A DNA stretch of 64,000 nt from Limnephilus marmoratus (GCA_917880885.1 OU862931.1:12969337-13033336); one strand, 5' to 3'; numbered from the stretch's first letter, positions 10,279 through 20,821 are shown. Made by a program: numbers and translations. Notes: generated from the sequence alone by a model not told the origin.

Positions 10279-11168
10279 TGTATGAGACCACTTTTCTGTT
10301 CCATACAAATACTGTAAACAATAGGGGCGCTAGACTCCGATCGTCACTTCGGTTTCGGGAGATAGTAATAACTCAGAAGTTTCTTGGATAATGAATGAAT
10401 ATTTATTTTTCAGACGGTTTTTATACTAATCTGTGTTAAAGGAAAACGTAAACATGTTATTCATTTTGCCACCTGTTGTTTATCTGGATGACCGCAGGTG
10501 TTCAGTTTCGTGAATAACAAACTTGTTTTGACACGATGTGTTTTTCTTGCATGGGTTGACGTCAGTTCGCACCTGTTGTTTATCTGGATGACCGCAGGTG
10601 TTCAGTTTCGTGAATAACAAACTTGTTTTGACACGAAGGGTTTTTTTCTTGCATGGGTTGACGTCATTTCGCACCTGTTGTTTATCTTAATTACTCCAGG
10701 TATTTGAGGCAGGTGTCCTGTGTGCTCTATTTCGTTTGAATAACGAACTGGTTTGGACATGCGTATTGTTTTCTTGCCTGAGTTGACCTGATTTCTCCAG
10801 GCGGATGAACGCACCTGCTTAAAATGCATCAATATAATGTAGGCGTTTTCGTTGCTAAGTGCTTAGTTCTTGAATAACACGTGCGGCTGCCAGCTGGGAT
10901 TTTTCACGTAAACGAGCTAGTTTAGACACGAAGTGTTTTTCTTGCATGGGTTGACCTCATTTCACACCTGTTGTTTGTGATAATGCGAGGTATTTTGGTT
11001 TTTAAATAACACTTGCAGTTTTTTCATGTAACATTTCGCAAGAATTGACTTGTCAATAAGTTGATTACTGTTCTCTTGTAGGCAGTAATATTCTGAAGGA
11101 ACAGGTGTGACGACCAGCTGCAAAAGTTTCACGTAAACAAGATCTAATGCATCAATGCGTCTGTTACA
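10279..11168 (-). repeat. 3' LTR of the BEL/Pao element (890 bp)
   Basis: Minus-strand ends are TGTAACAGACGC...GGTCTCATACA. It contains imperfect copies of a roughly 100-bp unit beginning CACCTGTTGTTTATCTGGAT (near 10470, 10571 and 10672). Where it aligns with the 5' LTR I saw no differences, but it contains a 395-bp block (10561-10955) that the other lacks. Confidence 0.9.
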
Positions 11169-11180
11169 TTCTCCTCCCGG
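11169..11180 (-). promoter_or_regulatory. Polypurine tract of the BEL/Pao element
   Basis: On the minus strand CCGGGAGGAGAA directly precedes the TG of the 3' LTR, the expected place for the plus-strand primer. Confidence 0.75.
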
Positions 11181-11244
11181 TGTAATGTTTGATTGCACCT
11201 AGCTAGTTCGTCGGACGCATTCTTGATGTAGGTATCTTGGTTTG

Positions 11245-12190
11245 TTATGTGTCCTTATGAAGTGGAGGGGGAGATGACTCAGCAGGTGTAGGAGCTGGTA
11301 AGATGACAGCGATTTTAACGGCTGGTCTTAGGTACACCCCGGAACTAGTCTGGATTCGAGCGGTTCTAACTTGTCCGTCGGCTGCGGTTATCGCCTTGAT
11401 GACGCGGCCGCGAGGCCAATGATTCCGAAGTAGTGCAGGATCCATGATGATCACCAAGTCATCCTTTTTTATGGGTGTGACAGGGTGGTGCCATTTTTGT
11501 CGGGCCGCTAAGGTGGGAAGGTATTGTTATTATTGAAGCCATTGTTGCCAAAACATGTCCGCCAGTCGTTGGCCGACACGCCACTGCCAGCGGAGACATA
11601 TTTCTTCGTCCCCTTTTTCGTACATGGACAAGAGAGAGCGTCTTCCAGCCGACCCCAGAAGAAAATGGTTAGGTGTCAGAGATTCTTCATCGCGAGGATC
11701 CATTGATATATGGGTGAGTGGTCTGTTGTTCACTAAGAATTCAGCTTCGTTTAGGGTAGTCACGAGAGTTTCCTCTTTAGGTGCTCGTTCTTTGAGCGTG
11801 GCGTTTAGTGCTCGTTTCACCGATCGTACCAGTCTTTTCCATACTCCTCCCATGTGCGGCGTCATTGGTGGTATAATCTCTATTCGATGCCCTGAGTGGT
11901 CAGGGCATCAAGCATTTTAACGTCTTGACTTAGTAATTTCAAGGCATTTCTCATCTTGGCTTCGGCCCCATGGAAATTAGTCCCGTTGCCTGGGTACATG
12001 GTTACGGGCTGTCCCCTTCGTGCTGTCATTCGTTGTATGGCCATAATGGCAGAATCGGTGGTTAGAGAAGAAACGAGTTCTAGGTGGACAGCGCGTATCG
12101 AGAAGCAAGTGAAGATTGCGGCGTAGCGTTTTTCTCGATGTCTGCTAACTGTGATAGTCATGGGTCCGAAATGGTCTAGCCCGTAGTGTG
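11245..12190 (-). pseudogene. pol: BEL/Pao integrase, broken
   Basis: The fragment covers the integrase core and the C-terminal domain of a BEL/Pao polyprotein, which inserts the cDNA into the genome. Visible motifs: LDHFGPMTIT with the first catalytic Asp; KRYAAIFTCFSIRAVHLELV; GNGTNFHGAE, where the second catalytic Asp of the usual DNGTNF is Gly; MGGVWKRLVRSVKRAL, where the usual catalytic Glu of WER is Lys; then LVNNRPLTHI, LTPNHFLLG, and the terminal block IIMDPALLRNHWPRGRVIKA. A one-base frame change near 11870-11880 and two adjacent TAA codons near 11528 interrupt it. Two of three catalytic acids are gone, so the copy cannot integrate itself. Confidence 0.85.
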
Positions 12191-12219
12191 TAAAGGGGCG
12201 TGTGTGGTGTATCAGTCAA

Positions 12220-12670
12220 TTTAGCGGCAATGTTCCCATTAGGGGTTGACATAAGACTGATGTAGTGGGGCCTCACTTCTAGTGTTCGTTCGTTGGGTGT
12301 TTGGATCCCGTGTACCAAGGTCGGCGAGATTTGGCTTAGTTGACACCCATCTTCAGTCTTGTATGTTGGTCATCTCATCTATTTTGCCCAGTCTGTTTGC
12401 CACAAAAGTGGAGTAAATGTGTGGATCGGTGCGCAGCAAACACAATACGGTTGTTGAATCCATCCAGAAATGGACTTGGGTTATCAGGGCATGGCTTTCC
12501 TTTTACATGGTTCGGGTGGGTCTTGCTGAGATGAGTGCGGCATGTTATTGAGGCAGCGTCTTGGGATAGTGATTGTGTATGTGTTTTGCAGGTTCATCCA
12601 ATTTGTCCACTTCTGGATATGTTCAGGAACACTGGGTTTGTCACAGCTCACGTTCGAGTGCCACACGGCT
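12220..12670 (-). pseudogene. pol: BEL/Pao RNase H region and adjoining linker, broken
   Basis: Minus-strand reading gives PEHIQKWTNWM and TITIPR, matching the segment that precedes RNase H in BEL/Pao polyproteins. Then come FWMDSTTVLCLLRTD and YSTFVANRLGKIDEM, the conserved RNase H block, and KPNLADLGTR, which corresponds to the usual NPADxxTRG. Stop codons and frame changes occur, and sequence between the two blocks is missing. No reverse transcriptase is found upstream; repeats take its place. Confidence 0.8.
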
Positions 12671-12944
12671 TGAAGTAGTATTTTGGGCCGAATCGTAAGG
12701 CAGGAAATAAAGCCGGGTTGATCTCCTATTCGTAGGTCGTGTTGCCTCTTCGTGGGTTGTATTAACTTTTCCTAGATTCTGAGGTTTTATTGGCGGTTAG
12801 CAAAGCCAATTGATGCACGGCATTGCTAGAGAATTGCGTGTCTGTCTCGTGACTTTAGTGCCACTAGATCGTTTTCATCTTGGAGTCAGTTCCATGAAAT
12901 TTTATCCCTTTTAATGTGGAAACGAGCTCCTCCCGTCTGAGGAG

Positions 12945-13155
12945 AGTACCGATGTTCTGGAAGGACTTGCTTGCCTTGGCTGCTCCGATGAGGACCACCG
13001 TTATTCTGGCAGTGGTACTGCTGGGGAGGGCTTGCTCGCCTTGGCTGCAGTGATGAGGAGCACCGCTATTCTGGCAGTGGCACTGCTGGGGGCAAGACTT
13101 GCTCGCCTTGGCTGCGGTGATGAGGAGCACCACTATTCTGGTAGTGGCACTGCTG
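12945..13155. repeat. About three tandem 67-bp units inside the BEL/Pao element
   Basis: Each unit carries 'CTTGCTCGCCTTGGCTGC' and 'CACTGCTGGGG' type blocks, at about 12963, 13029 and 13096. Minus-strand frames show repeated CQNSGAPHH-like peptides, but I cannot assign them to a gag zinc knuckle. Confidence 0.85.
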
Positions 13156-13195
13156 GAATTGAAATTAGAAGATGGAATTAGCCTTGCTGGCCTTC

Positions 13196-13450
13196 GGTTG
13201 AGTAGCGTATCTCGTTGAAAACTTGTTGGGAGGCGGGCTAGTTGATGCCATTACTTGAGTTGCGTATCTTGTCGCAAACAAATTGGGGGCTATTTGTCAC
13301 CTATAGGCTGGCTATTTGTTGCCATTGCTTGAGTTGCGTATCTCGTCGCAAACAAGTTAGGAGGCGGGCTAGCTGATGCCATTACTTGAGTTGCGTATCT
13401 TGTCGCAAACAAGTTGGGGGGCGGGCTAGTTGCTGCCGTTACTTGAATAA
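13196..13450. repeat. About four tandem 60-bp units inside the BEL/Pao element
   Basis: Units carry GAGTTGCGTATCTTGTCGCA followed by aacaagTTgGGGGgC and 'gctagttgatgccattactt'. The third unit is slightly rearranged near 13290-13320. Confidence 0.85.
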
Positions 13451-13849
13451 ACAATAAGAAGGAATAACTTATCATGAAAATGAGATGGCAGGACGCGGCT
13501 CAGGCTCGTATGGGACTGCAAATTCAGGCAGGTTGGTGATCAGCTTGGCGTGGAGTTGCAGCGCGCAGGGCCGCGAATGGGTCAGCAATCCGCTTTGCGT
13601 GTCAGGCCAGCTGTTGTACTCTCTGATAGGGCTTGCTTCTGGCAATGTGGAGTGCTTCTACTATCGCGGAGGTGATCTAGGCCAGTGGATCTATGTTTCA
13701 ATAAGTTCATCCAGTGTGAGTACGGTCTTGGTTTTTAGTATATCCGGGACTAGCATTAAGGGTCGGGCCGATTGCTGCAAGCTCGGGAATTCTCTGGCTG
13801 GCTGCCACAGGGTATCGAGTATCCATATATGCGGATTACTGCATATCTA
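13451..13849 (-). other. Unassigned stretch of the BEL/Pao interior
   Basis: No recognisable protein motif on either strand. A 121-codon plus-strand frame crosses it but runs antisense to the element and is probably chance. On the minus strand this would be the gag-to-pol region. Confidence 0.4.
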
Positions 13850-16270
13850 GTAGCTGCATATATTGCTGCTGCTCAGTTTGTTGCTGCATGACTCGTTGCT
13901 GCATGTCTGGTAGCTGCATATCTCATTGCGGCTGGGTTCGTTGCTGCATGTGTGGAAGCTGTATATCTTGTTGCTGTTGGGTTCATTGCCGCATATCTGG
14001 TAGCTGCATATCCCGTTGCTGCTCAGTTTGTTGTTGCATTTCTCGTTGCTGCATGTGGTAGCTGCATATCTCGTTGCTAGACATCTATTAGCTGCATGTC
14101 TCGTTGTTGCATGTGTGGAAGCTGTATATCTTGTTGCTGTTGGGTTCGTTGCTGCGTATCTGGTAGCTGCATATCTTGGTGCTGCTCAGTTTGTTGTTGC
14201 ATTTCTCGTTGCTGCATGTGGTAGCTGCATATCTCGTTGCTGCTCAGTTTGTTGCTGCATATCTCGTTGCGCCTCAGTTTATTGCTGCATGTCTCCTTGC
14301 TGCATGTGTGGAAGTTGCATATCTTGTTGCTGCTGGGTTTGTTGCTGCATGTCTGTTAGCTGCATATCTCGTTGCTGCTCAGTTTGTTGCTGCATACCTC
14401 GTTGCGGTATATGTGGTAGCTGCATATCTCGTTGCTGCTAGGTTTGTTGTTGCATGTCTGTTAGCTGCATATCTCGTTGCTGCTCAGTTTGTTGCTGCAT
14501 ATCGTGTTGCGGTATATGTGGTAGCTGCATATCTCGTTGCTGCTGGGTTCGTTGATGCATGTCTGTGAGCTGCTCAGTGTTTTGTTGCATATCTCGTTGC
14601 AGTATATGTGGTAGCTACATATCTCGTTGCTGCTGGGTTCGTTGTTGCATGTCTGTTAGCTGCATATCTCGTTGCTGCTCAGTTTGTTGCTGCATATCGT
14701 GTTGCGGTATATGTGGTAGCTGCATATCTCGTTGCTGCTGGGTTCGTTGATGCATGTCTGTGAGCTGCTCAGTATTTTGTTGCATATCTCGTTGCAGTAT
14801 ATGTGGTAGCTGCATATCTCGTTGCTGCTGGGTTCGTTGTTGCATGTCTGTTAGCTGCATATCTCGTTGCTGCTCAGTTTGTTGCTGCATATCGTATTGC
14901 AGTATATGTGGTAGCTGTATATCTCGTTGCTGCTGGGTTTGTTGATGCATGTCTGTGAGCTGCTCAGTGTTTTGTTGCATATATTGTTGCTGCTCAGTTT
15001 GTTGCTGCATGACTCGTTGCTGCATGACTGGTAGCTGCATATCTCGTTGCGGCTGGGTTCGTTGCTGCATGTCTGTTAGCAGCATATCTCGTTGCGGCTG
15101 GGTTCGCTGCTGCATTTCTGTGAGCTGCTCAGTGTTTTGTTGCATATCTCGTTGTGGTATATGTGGTAGCTGCATATCTCGTTGCTGCTGGGTTCGTTGC
15201 TGCATGTCTGTTAGCTGTATATCTCGTTGCGGCATGTGTGGTAGCTGCATATCTCGTTGCTGCTCAGTTTATCGCTGCATGTCTCCTTGCTGCATGTGTG
15301 GAAGCTGCATATCTTGTTGCTGCTGGGTTCGTTGCTGCATGTCTGTTAGCTGCATATCTCGTTGCTGCTCAGTTTGTTACTGCATATCTCGTTGCGGTAT
15401 ATGTGGTAGCTGCATATCTCGTTGCTGCTGGGTTTGTTGTTGCATGTCTGTTAGCTGCATATATCGTTGCTGCTCAGTTTGTTACTGCATATCTCGTTGC
15501 GGTATATGTGGTAGCTGCATATCTCGTTGCTGCTGGGTTCGTTGTTGCATGTCTGTGAGCTGCTCAGTGTTTTGTTGCATATATTGTTGCTGCTCAGTTT
15601 GTTGCTGCATGACTCGTTGCTGCATGTCCGGTAGCTGCATATCTCGTTGCGGCTGGGTTCGTTGCTGCATGTCTGTTAGCTGTATATCTCGTTGCGGCAT
15701 GTGTGGTAGCTGCATATCTCGTTGCTGCTCAGTTTATCGCTGCATGTCTCCTTGCTGCATGTGTGGAAGCTGCATATCTTGTTGCTGCTGGGTTCGTTGC
15801 TGCATGTCTGTTAGCTGCATATCTCGTTGCTGCTCAGTTTGTTACTGCATATCTCGTTGCGGTATATGTGGTAGCTGCATATCTCGTTGCTGCTGGGTTC
15901 GTTGTTGCATGTCTGTTAGCTGCATATCTCGTTGCTGCTCAGTTTGTTACTGCATATCTCGTTGCGGTATATGTGGTAGCTGCATATCTCGTTGCTGCTG
16001 GGTTCGTTGTTGCATGTCTGTGAGCTGCTCAGTGTTTTGTTGCATATCTCGTTGTGGTATATGTGGAAGCTGCATATCTCGTTGCTGCTGGGTTCGTTGC
16101 TGCATGTCTGTTAGCAGCATATCTCGGTGCGGCATGTGTGGTAGCTGCATATCTCGTTGCTCCGTATGTGGAAGCCGCGTATCTCGTTACTGTCAATTTG
16201 TTGCTAGATGTCTGTTAGCTGCATGTTGCATTGCTGTATGTGTAAAAGCTCCATATATCGTTGCTGCTCA
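13850..16270 (-). repeat. 2.4-kb array of 15-bp units in 105-bp higher-order repeats
   Basis: The base unit on the plus strand is GTTGCTGCATATCTC (15 bp). Seven variants make a 105-bp higher-order unit that recurs with small rearrangements to 16270. Both periods are multiples of three, so frames persist: on the minus strand the array reads QRDMQ, QQTEQ, QLPHI and QQRTQ pentapeptides, giving a 35-residue Gln-rich repeat. Minus-strand frames of 211, 77 and 67 codons share one frame and are broken by stops. That frame is offset from the candidate gag start at 16436. On the plus strand the same DNA keeps a Cys/Ser-rich frame open for 450 codons (14949-16301), which I treat as a shadow. Confidence 0.9.
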
Positions 16271-16325
16271 GTTTGTTGTTATCTTTATCAGCCTCCTGTA
16301 GATCTTTGATGGTGGAGGCGTAGGC

Positions 16326-16436
16326 TTAAGGTAGCATCTGGATCGGCGGTAGGTATAGATGCATCTGAGTTTGCGAGGCAGGGCCGTGATGTCTCGGTTG
16401 AAGCCAGGATTTTACGGCCGCTGCGTGTGATGCCAT
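16326..16436 (-). pseudogene. gag: Candidate start of gag in the BEL/Pao element
   Basis: Downstream of the 5' LTR and primer-site candidate, the first ATG opens MASHAAAVKSWL and runs about 36 codons to a stop. The position suits a gag start, but there is no recognisable gag domain and the frame ends before the tandem array. It may be a truncated gag remnant or simply leader sequence. Confidence 0.35.
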
Positions 16437-16467
16437 CTCCACTGGGAAAGATTTGATGACGTGGGAT

Positions 16468-16485
16468 CCTGGCTCGGAAGGACCA
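16468..16485 (-). promoter_or_regulatory. Candidate primer-binding site
   Basis: Three bases inside the 5' LTR end, the minus strand reads TGGTCCTTCCGAGCC. It begins with TGG, complementary to a tRNA CCA end. I cannot name the tRNA. Confidence 0.55.
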
Positions 16486-16488
16486 ATT

Positions 16489-16983
16489 TGTATGAGACCA
16501 CTTTTCTGTTCCATACAAATACTGTAAACAATAGGGGCGCTAGACTCCGATCGTCACTTCGGTTTCGGGAGATAGTAATAACTCAGAAGTTTCTTGGATA
16601 ATGAATGAATATTTATTTTTCAGACGGTTTTTATACTAATCTGTGTTAAAGGAAAACGTAAACATGTTATTCATTTTGCCACCTGTTGTTTATCTGGATG
16701 ACCGCAGGTGTTCAGTTTCGTGAATAACAAACTTGTTTTGACACGATGTGTTTTTCTTGCATGGGTTGACCTCATTTCACACCTGTTGTTTGTGATAATG
16801 CGAGGTATTTTGGTTTTTAAATAACACTTGCAGTTTTTTCATGTAACATTTCGCAAGAATTGACTTGTCAATAAGTTGATTACTGTTCTCTTGTAGGCAG
16901 TAATATTCTGAAGGAACAGGTGTGACGACCAGCTGCAAAAGTTTCACGTAAACAAGATCTAATGCATCAATGCGTCTGTTACA
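16489..16983 (-). repeat. 5' LTR of the BEL/Pao element (495 bp)
   Basis: Same ends as the 890-bp LTR. The 395-bp difference falls exactly between two copies of TGTTTTTCTTGCATGGGTTG in the longer LTR, so this one looks like a deletion by recombination between short direct repeats. It is followed by the second GAATT target copy. Confidence 0.9.
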
Positions 16984-18199
16984 GAATTGATGTTTGAAAT
17001 GTTTGTTTGTGTTATTTTGTTTGTGCTATGTTTTTTACGGTTCGCTAAAACTTTCCCTATAGTTGCGAAGAAGTTATTGACATGGTTTGCAATAAATTCT
17101 GTATTTGTTTTCGCATCAATTTTGTTTGAGTTAATATTTAGACGTTCAATAGTATTTTTCTGTTTGTATTTTTGTGTGTATGTAACTTCTTTTAAAATTC
17201 TCCATATTTCCTTCGGGTTATTATTTTCTTTAAGTTTTTCTCTGTAGTATAACTCCTTAGCTACTCTAATAATTTTCGTGCAGATGTTTCTATATCTTTT
17301 ATAGTAATTAAGTTGTTCCATGTCATACGGTGTGTGTTTAATTTGTTTGTGAATTTTGTCTCGTTTACGAATACAGTTTAATATTCCTTGTGTTATCCAT
17401 AGTTTAATTTTTTTTGCTTTGTGTGTAAGTTTTATGTGTTTTATTGAAGTGTAATTTTTTATTTCTTGCGTTAACGTATTTGTAAATTTATTCCAGGCCT
17501 CTTCGACATTATCTATTTGGTTTATTGTATTCCAGTTTATTTTTTGTAATTTTTCTTTTAAGTTTGAGTAGTCAATTATTTTTTTTGTAAATATTTTATG
17601 TTGGTTCGAATTAGTGTTTTCGGTGTCTATTGCTATCATATTCATGTAGTGATCTGTAATTGTGCATTCAAGTACTACTGTTTTGGTTTTTAGTTTTGTC
17701 TTGATCATTTTATGATCTATACAGCTTTTAGTGTTTTGTGTTACTCGTGTTGGGACATTTATCGTTGGCTCCAGTCCATGCTGTGCTAGTATTGTTAGGT
17801 ATTCTATGTTTTGTGGGTGTCCGTTTTGTAGAATGTTTATGTTAAGGTCTCTTATGATGATGATATTTTTGTATTTGTTGAGGTCATTTAATGTATTGTT
17901 AAGTTCTGTTAGGAAGTTTGTAATGTTGTTTTTGGATGGAGATCTGTACATAGCTAGGATACATGTTTCTTTTTCATATGTAATCTGTAAGCAGTTGGAG
18001 TCTATGATGTTTATTTCCTGAACGCTTATGTTATTTTTATCACTGATGTACGTAACTATACCATCATTTTGGTTTTTGTGTATATTTGTGTGGTGTGTAT
18101 GATAGTTTTTGATTGTTTTTGGGATATAGTTTTGTGTAGGTAATATATTTGTTTTTTTCTTTACGTCGTAATGAAAGAAGTGATATTTTAATTTATTGA
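16984..18199 (-). CDS. LINE ORF2, N-terminal half: endonuclease remainder and linker
   Basis: This is the other half of the LINE split by the BEL/Pao insertion. The minus strand is open from about 18199 to the insertion and its frame matches the RT half at 8671-10278. It covers the latter part of an apurinic-type endonuclease, the enzyme that nicks the target: NDGIVTYISDKN, CILAMYRSPS, IIIIRDLNINIL (the usual GDFN has Arg for Gly), SCIDHKM and ITDHYMNMI. A basic linker follows (KLWITQGILNCIRKRDKI). The N-terminal catalytic part (the NxRS/QET blocks) is absent: the element ends abruptly beside a SINE at 18216, consistent with 5' truncation. No ORF1 is present. Confidence 0.85.
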
Positions 18200-18215
18200 A
18201 GACACCAAACCAAGT

Positions 18216-18624
18216 GACGGCCTGCGTAGTGCAGCGGTAAAGCGTTTGACTCGCATTCCGAAGGTCGCGGGATCGAATCCCGGCGTGGGAAATAAATTTT
18301 ATTTGTTTAATTTGTGTATTTCACAAATTATTTATTTAAAAATAATATATAGTATATTTGCGGCACGTTCCAGAGTGGAAGATACTCTCAGTATCGCCCT
18401 GGTGTAAGACCACCATTCAGAATTAAAACGTTACCTGAAATGGCTTTAGCCGTATTTGGTGACCAGATCTGAATAGCCAGGTACTTCCCCACCTTCCTCT
18501 TCCCTATTTCCTTCCCTCCCCTCTACCTTCAGCCTCACAACATACCCCAATTGGGAATGCCATAGTTCCGCTGGCTCCAGACGGGAGCATTCGGGACTCT
18601 TGTGCGGTATTCAAGTAAAAAAAA
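18216..18624 (+). mobile_element. SINE family 1, full-length copy
   Basis: A tRNA-like head has its A box near 18226 and its B box GGGATCGAATCCCGG near 18270, followed by the same body and tail as the copy at 7805. It ends TGCGGTATTCAAGT plus an A run. It abuts the truncated 5' end of the LINE. Confidence 0.85.
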
Positions 18625-18874
18625 GTCATTTTACATTTTTCACATTACAATTATTTTCATACATAAAACATTGCAGAAAAAATCGGTGTGATGTATGCTC
18701 GACTCCGAACTAGAAGAAAAACAACTATTTCGCAGATTCTATGAAAACCTCAAAATAATTATAAAATAAAGCCTTTTCGATAAAATAAAGAAAATTTTAA
18801 ATACAGCACACAGTAAACAAAGCTGATCTGTTGTAATATAAAAAACGTAACTTGTACCATTCACATTAATGTAA

Positions 18875-19576
18875 TCTTATATATAAAAATCTCGTGTCAC
18901 GGTGTTTATGGTCGCACTCCTCCGAAACGGCTAGGCTGATTTATATGAAATTTTTTATGTATATTTGGTAGGTATAAGAATCGGTTTTAAAGTATATTTC
19001 ACACCGTTAGGTGATTAGGGTGTCCAGATAAAAATTCTATTTTTTGAAATTTTTTTTGTATTTTTTTCTTATTTGGCATCAAAAAATACCTATAACCCCA
19101 AATTTTAACCCGCCTATCCTCACCCTCCAATTTTGTAATCATGATTTTAGCATTTTTGTAAGAACAAATTTAACCGTCTTTCGTATTTCAAACAGAACGA
19201 AATTAATTATGTTCTTGAATGACAGATTGCGCTACGTCCGCCTCATACATGCGCAAGACATTCACAAGAAGCGTAGCGTCATTTTGATATTTCATTCGGC
19301 ATCATGTTCTTGCGTGGGCAAACCATCGAGCTCATTTGTGTTGGCTAAAGACGGACCGACAAAAAATATCGTACACTCGATTGCTCTTCGAAATTCATTT
19401 TGATTTTCTTTATTTCATTTTCCTACTTTAGTTGGTGTTTTTTTGTTTTTATCGACGGTCATCGTCTACAGCGCTGCATTCCTCTTTCTGTCATAGATCC
19501 CATCTCCACACACTTACAATACATTCGTTATTTTTTATTAAACAACCAAAATATTCGGGTTTGTCGGGTCAGCTAG
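18875..19576 (+). mobile_element. Non-autonomous Helitron (702 bp)
   Basis: It opens TCTTATATATAAAAATCTCG after an A and includes CGTGTCACGGTGTTTATGG and CTCCGAAACGGCTAGGCTGA, a 5' signature common in insect Helitrons. It ends GTCGGGTCAGCTAG before a T. No Rep or helicase motif is present. The 119-codon frame at 19044-19403 has no recognisable domain. Confidence 0.85.
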
Positions 19577-20239
19577 TAATTTTATAAATACCAATTAAAA
19601 AAAATTATAAACATTCAAATGTGATTATCAGAGCTTGCGATTTTTGGGTTTTATGGTTTATGTTTAAAATTGTCCAATTTATTTTCTTGTTAGGCATGAC
19701 GTACAAAGTTATTCATTATTTGGAACAATCGTGTTTCCCAGTGTACTTACTTAATTCGGCGCAAGCCGTTCTAAGCGTAAGAACTGGAAACTAGGGACTA
19801 GAAATCCCAGTGAATGTTTAACAAGGTCTGACTCGACGGAAAAAATCAGGCTTTAAACTATCCAGAAGTTCTGCGCAAGAGCTTTTCAATCCAGTGTTTG
19901 ATCTCTGACACTACTGCCTGAATGATTTATGTCAGATGATTAAGGAATTTAAAAGAAAGGGTTTAACTTTTAACCAAATAAACTTGTGCGTATGATATTA
20001 TATTTTACTAGTTTATTTTCGTATAAAAAATATTCTAAGGTCAAAGTTGGAGATTTGTTGGTTGAAGGAATATGAAAATAGAAGACAGATGTATGTGAGG
20101 GTAGCTTCTTTATTAAATTTATAATCAGCATACTTTGGTCGTATTGGTTTTAATTTATTTATATTACATTTATTTATTTCTACCATCTTACATCCAGTTT
20201 ACAGGTAAACATATGCATATATTTATTTTTTTAATCTTC
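19577..20239. other. No recognisable feature
   Basis: AT-rich sequence without coding signal or repeat that I could see. Confidence 0.5.
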
Positions 20240-20666
20240 GACGACCTCCGTAGTCCAGTGGGTAAGACTCTTGACTCACGATCCGGAGGTCGCGGGTTCG
20301 AACCCGGCATACGCGTATAAATTTTATTTGATTAATTTGTGTTATTTCACAATTAATTAATTAAAAAAATAATATATAGTATATTTGCGGCATGTTCCAG
20401 AGTGGAAGATACTATCAGTATCGCCCTGGTGTAAGACCACCATTCAGAATTGAAACGCTGCTTGAAAATGGCTTTAGCCGTGTTTAGTGACCAGATCTGA
20501 ATAGCCAGGTACTTCCCAACCTTCCTCTTCCCCACCTCCTTCCCCTCCCCACTACCTTCAGCCTCACAACATACCCCAATTGGGGATGCCATAGTCTCAC
20601 TGGCTCCAGACGGGAGCAGTTGAGATTCTTGTGCGGTATTCACAGTAAAAAAAAAAAAAAAAAAAA
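20240..20666 (+). mobile_element. SINE family 1, full-length copy
   Basis: Head GACGACCTCCGTAGTCCAGT with the A box, B box GGGTTCGAACCCGG at about 20293, body with GCGGCATGTTCCAGAGTGGA, and an A-tail of about 20. This is the least-damaged B box of the family in the window. Confidence 0.9.
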
Positions 20667-20767
20667 CAAGATGGTAAATATTATAAAAATACAATTTAAA
20701 ATTTTGTAATTTATACTGATCTTCCATTAAAAGCATTATTTTGCTTGTAGATGAAAGAAGAGTGTAC

Positions 20768-20817
20768 ATTATTTATTTATTTATTTAGTTACTTACGCCC
20801 TATTACGGGGCTTTTAC
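20768..20817 (-). mobile_element. 3' terminus of a LINE, A-rich tail
   Basis: On the minus strand GTAAAAGCCCCGTAATAGGG is followed by an (AAAT)n tail. The same end closes the LINE fragment at 41511-41590 (GTAAAAGCCCCGAAAAAGAA then (AAAT)n). The LTR at 20822 interrupts it. Confidence 0.65.
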
Positions 20818-20821
20818 ATAT

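Larger units (their letters stand above)
10279..16983 (-). mobile_element. BEL/Pao-type LTR retrotransposon copy, internally degenerate
   Basis: The element is 6705 bp and sits in the minus orientation inside a LINE. Its LTRs are at 10279-11168 (3') and 16489-16983 (5'), and it is flanked by GAATT duplications. Going 5' to 3' on the minus strand: LTR, primer site candidate, a short gag-like start, a 2.4-kb pentapeptide-type tandem array, two further tandem arrays, RNase H and integrase remnants, polypurine tract, LTR. Protease and reverse transcriptase are missing. The family assignment rests on the integrase and RNase H motifs and fits the 5-bp duplication. It was probably mobilised by enzymes supplied from another copy. 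Confidence 0.85.

Noticed and set aside
10279..10308. Native N-terminus of the 545-codon RT frame
   Set aside because: The first eleven codons belong to the inserted LTR; the true upstream coding sequence is at 16984-18199.
13850..16270. CRISPR-like array
   Set aside because: Units are contiguous with no unique spacers, and the context is an eukaryotic retrotransposon.
14949..16301. 450-codon Cys/Ser-rich plus-strand frame that resembles a metallothionein-like or keratin-associated protein
   Set aside because: It is the antisense reading of the 15/105-bp tandem array, where several frames stay open because the unit has no stop. It runs against the orientation of the host element.
16288..16518. 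76-codon minus-strand frame beginning in the LTR
   Set aside because: Its start lies in the LTR and its sequence crosses the primer site; the frame at 16326-16436 is a better gag candidate.
18219..18291. tRNA gene (also the heads at 20240, 26347 and, reversed, 8140-8211)
   Set aside because: A and B boxes are present but the acceptor ends do not pair, and each is followed by the same 350-bp body and A-tail, so these are SINE heads.
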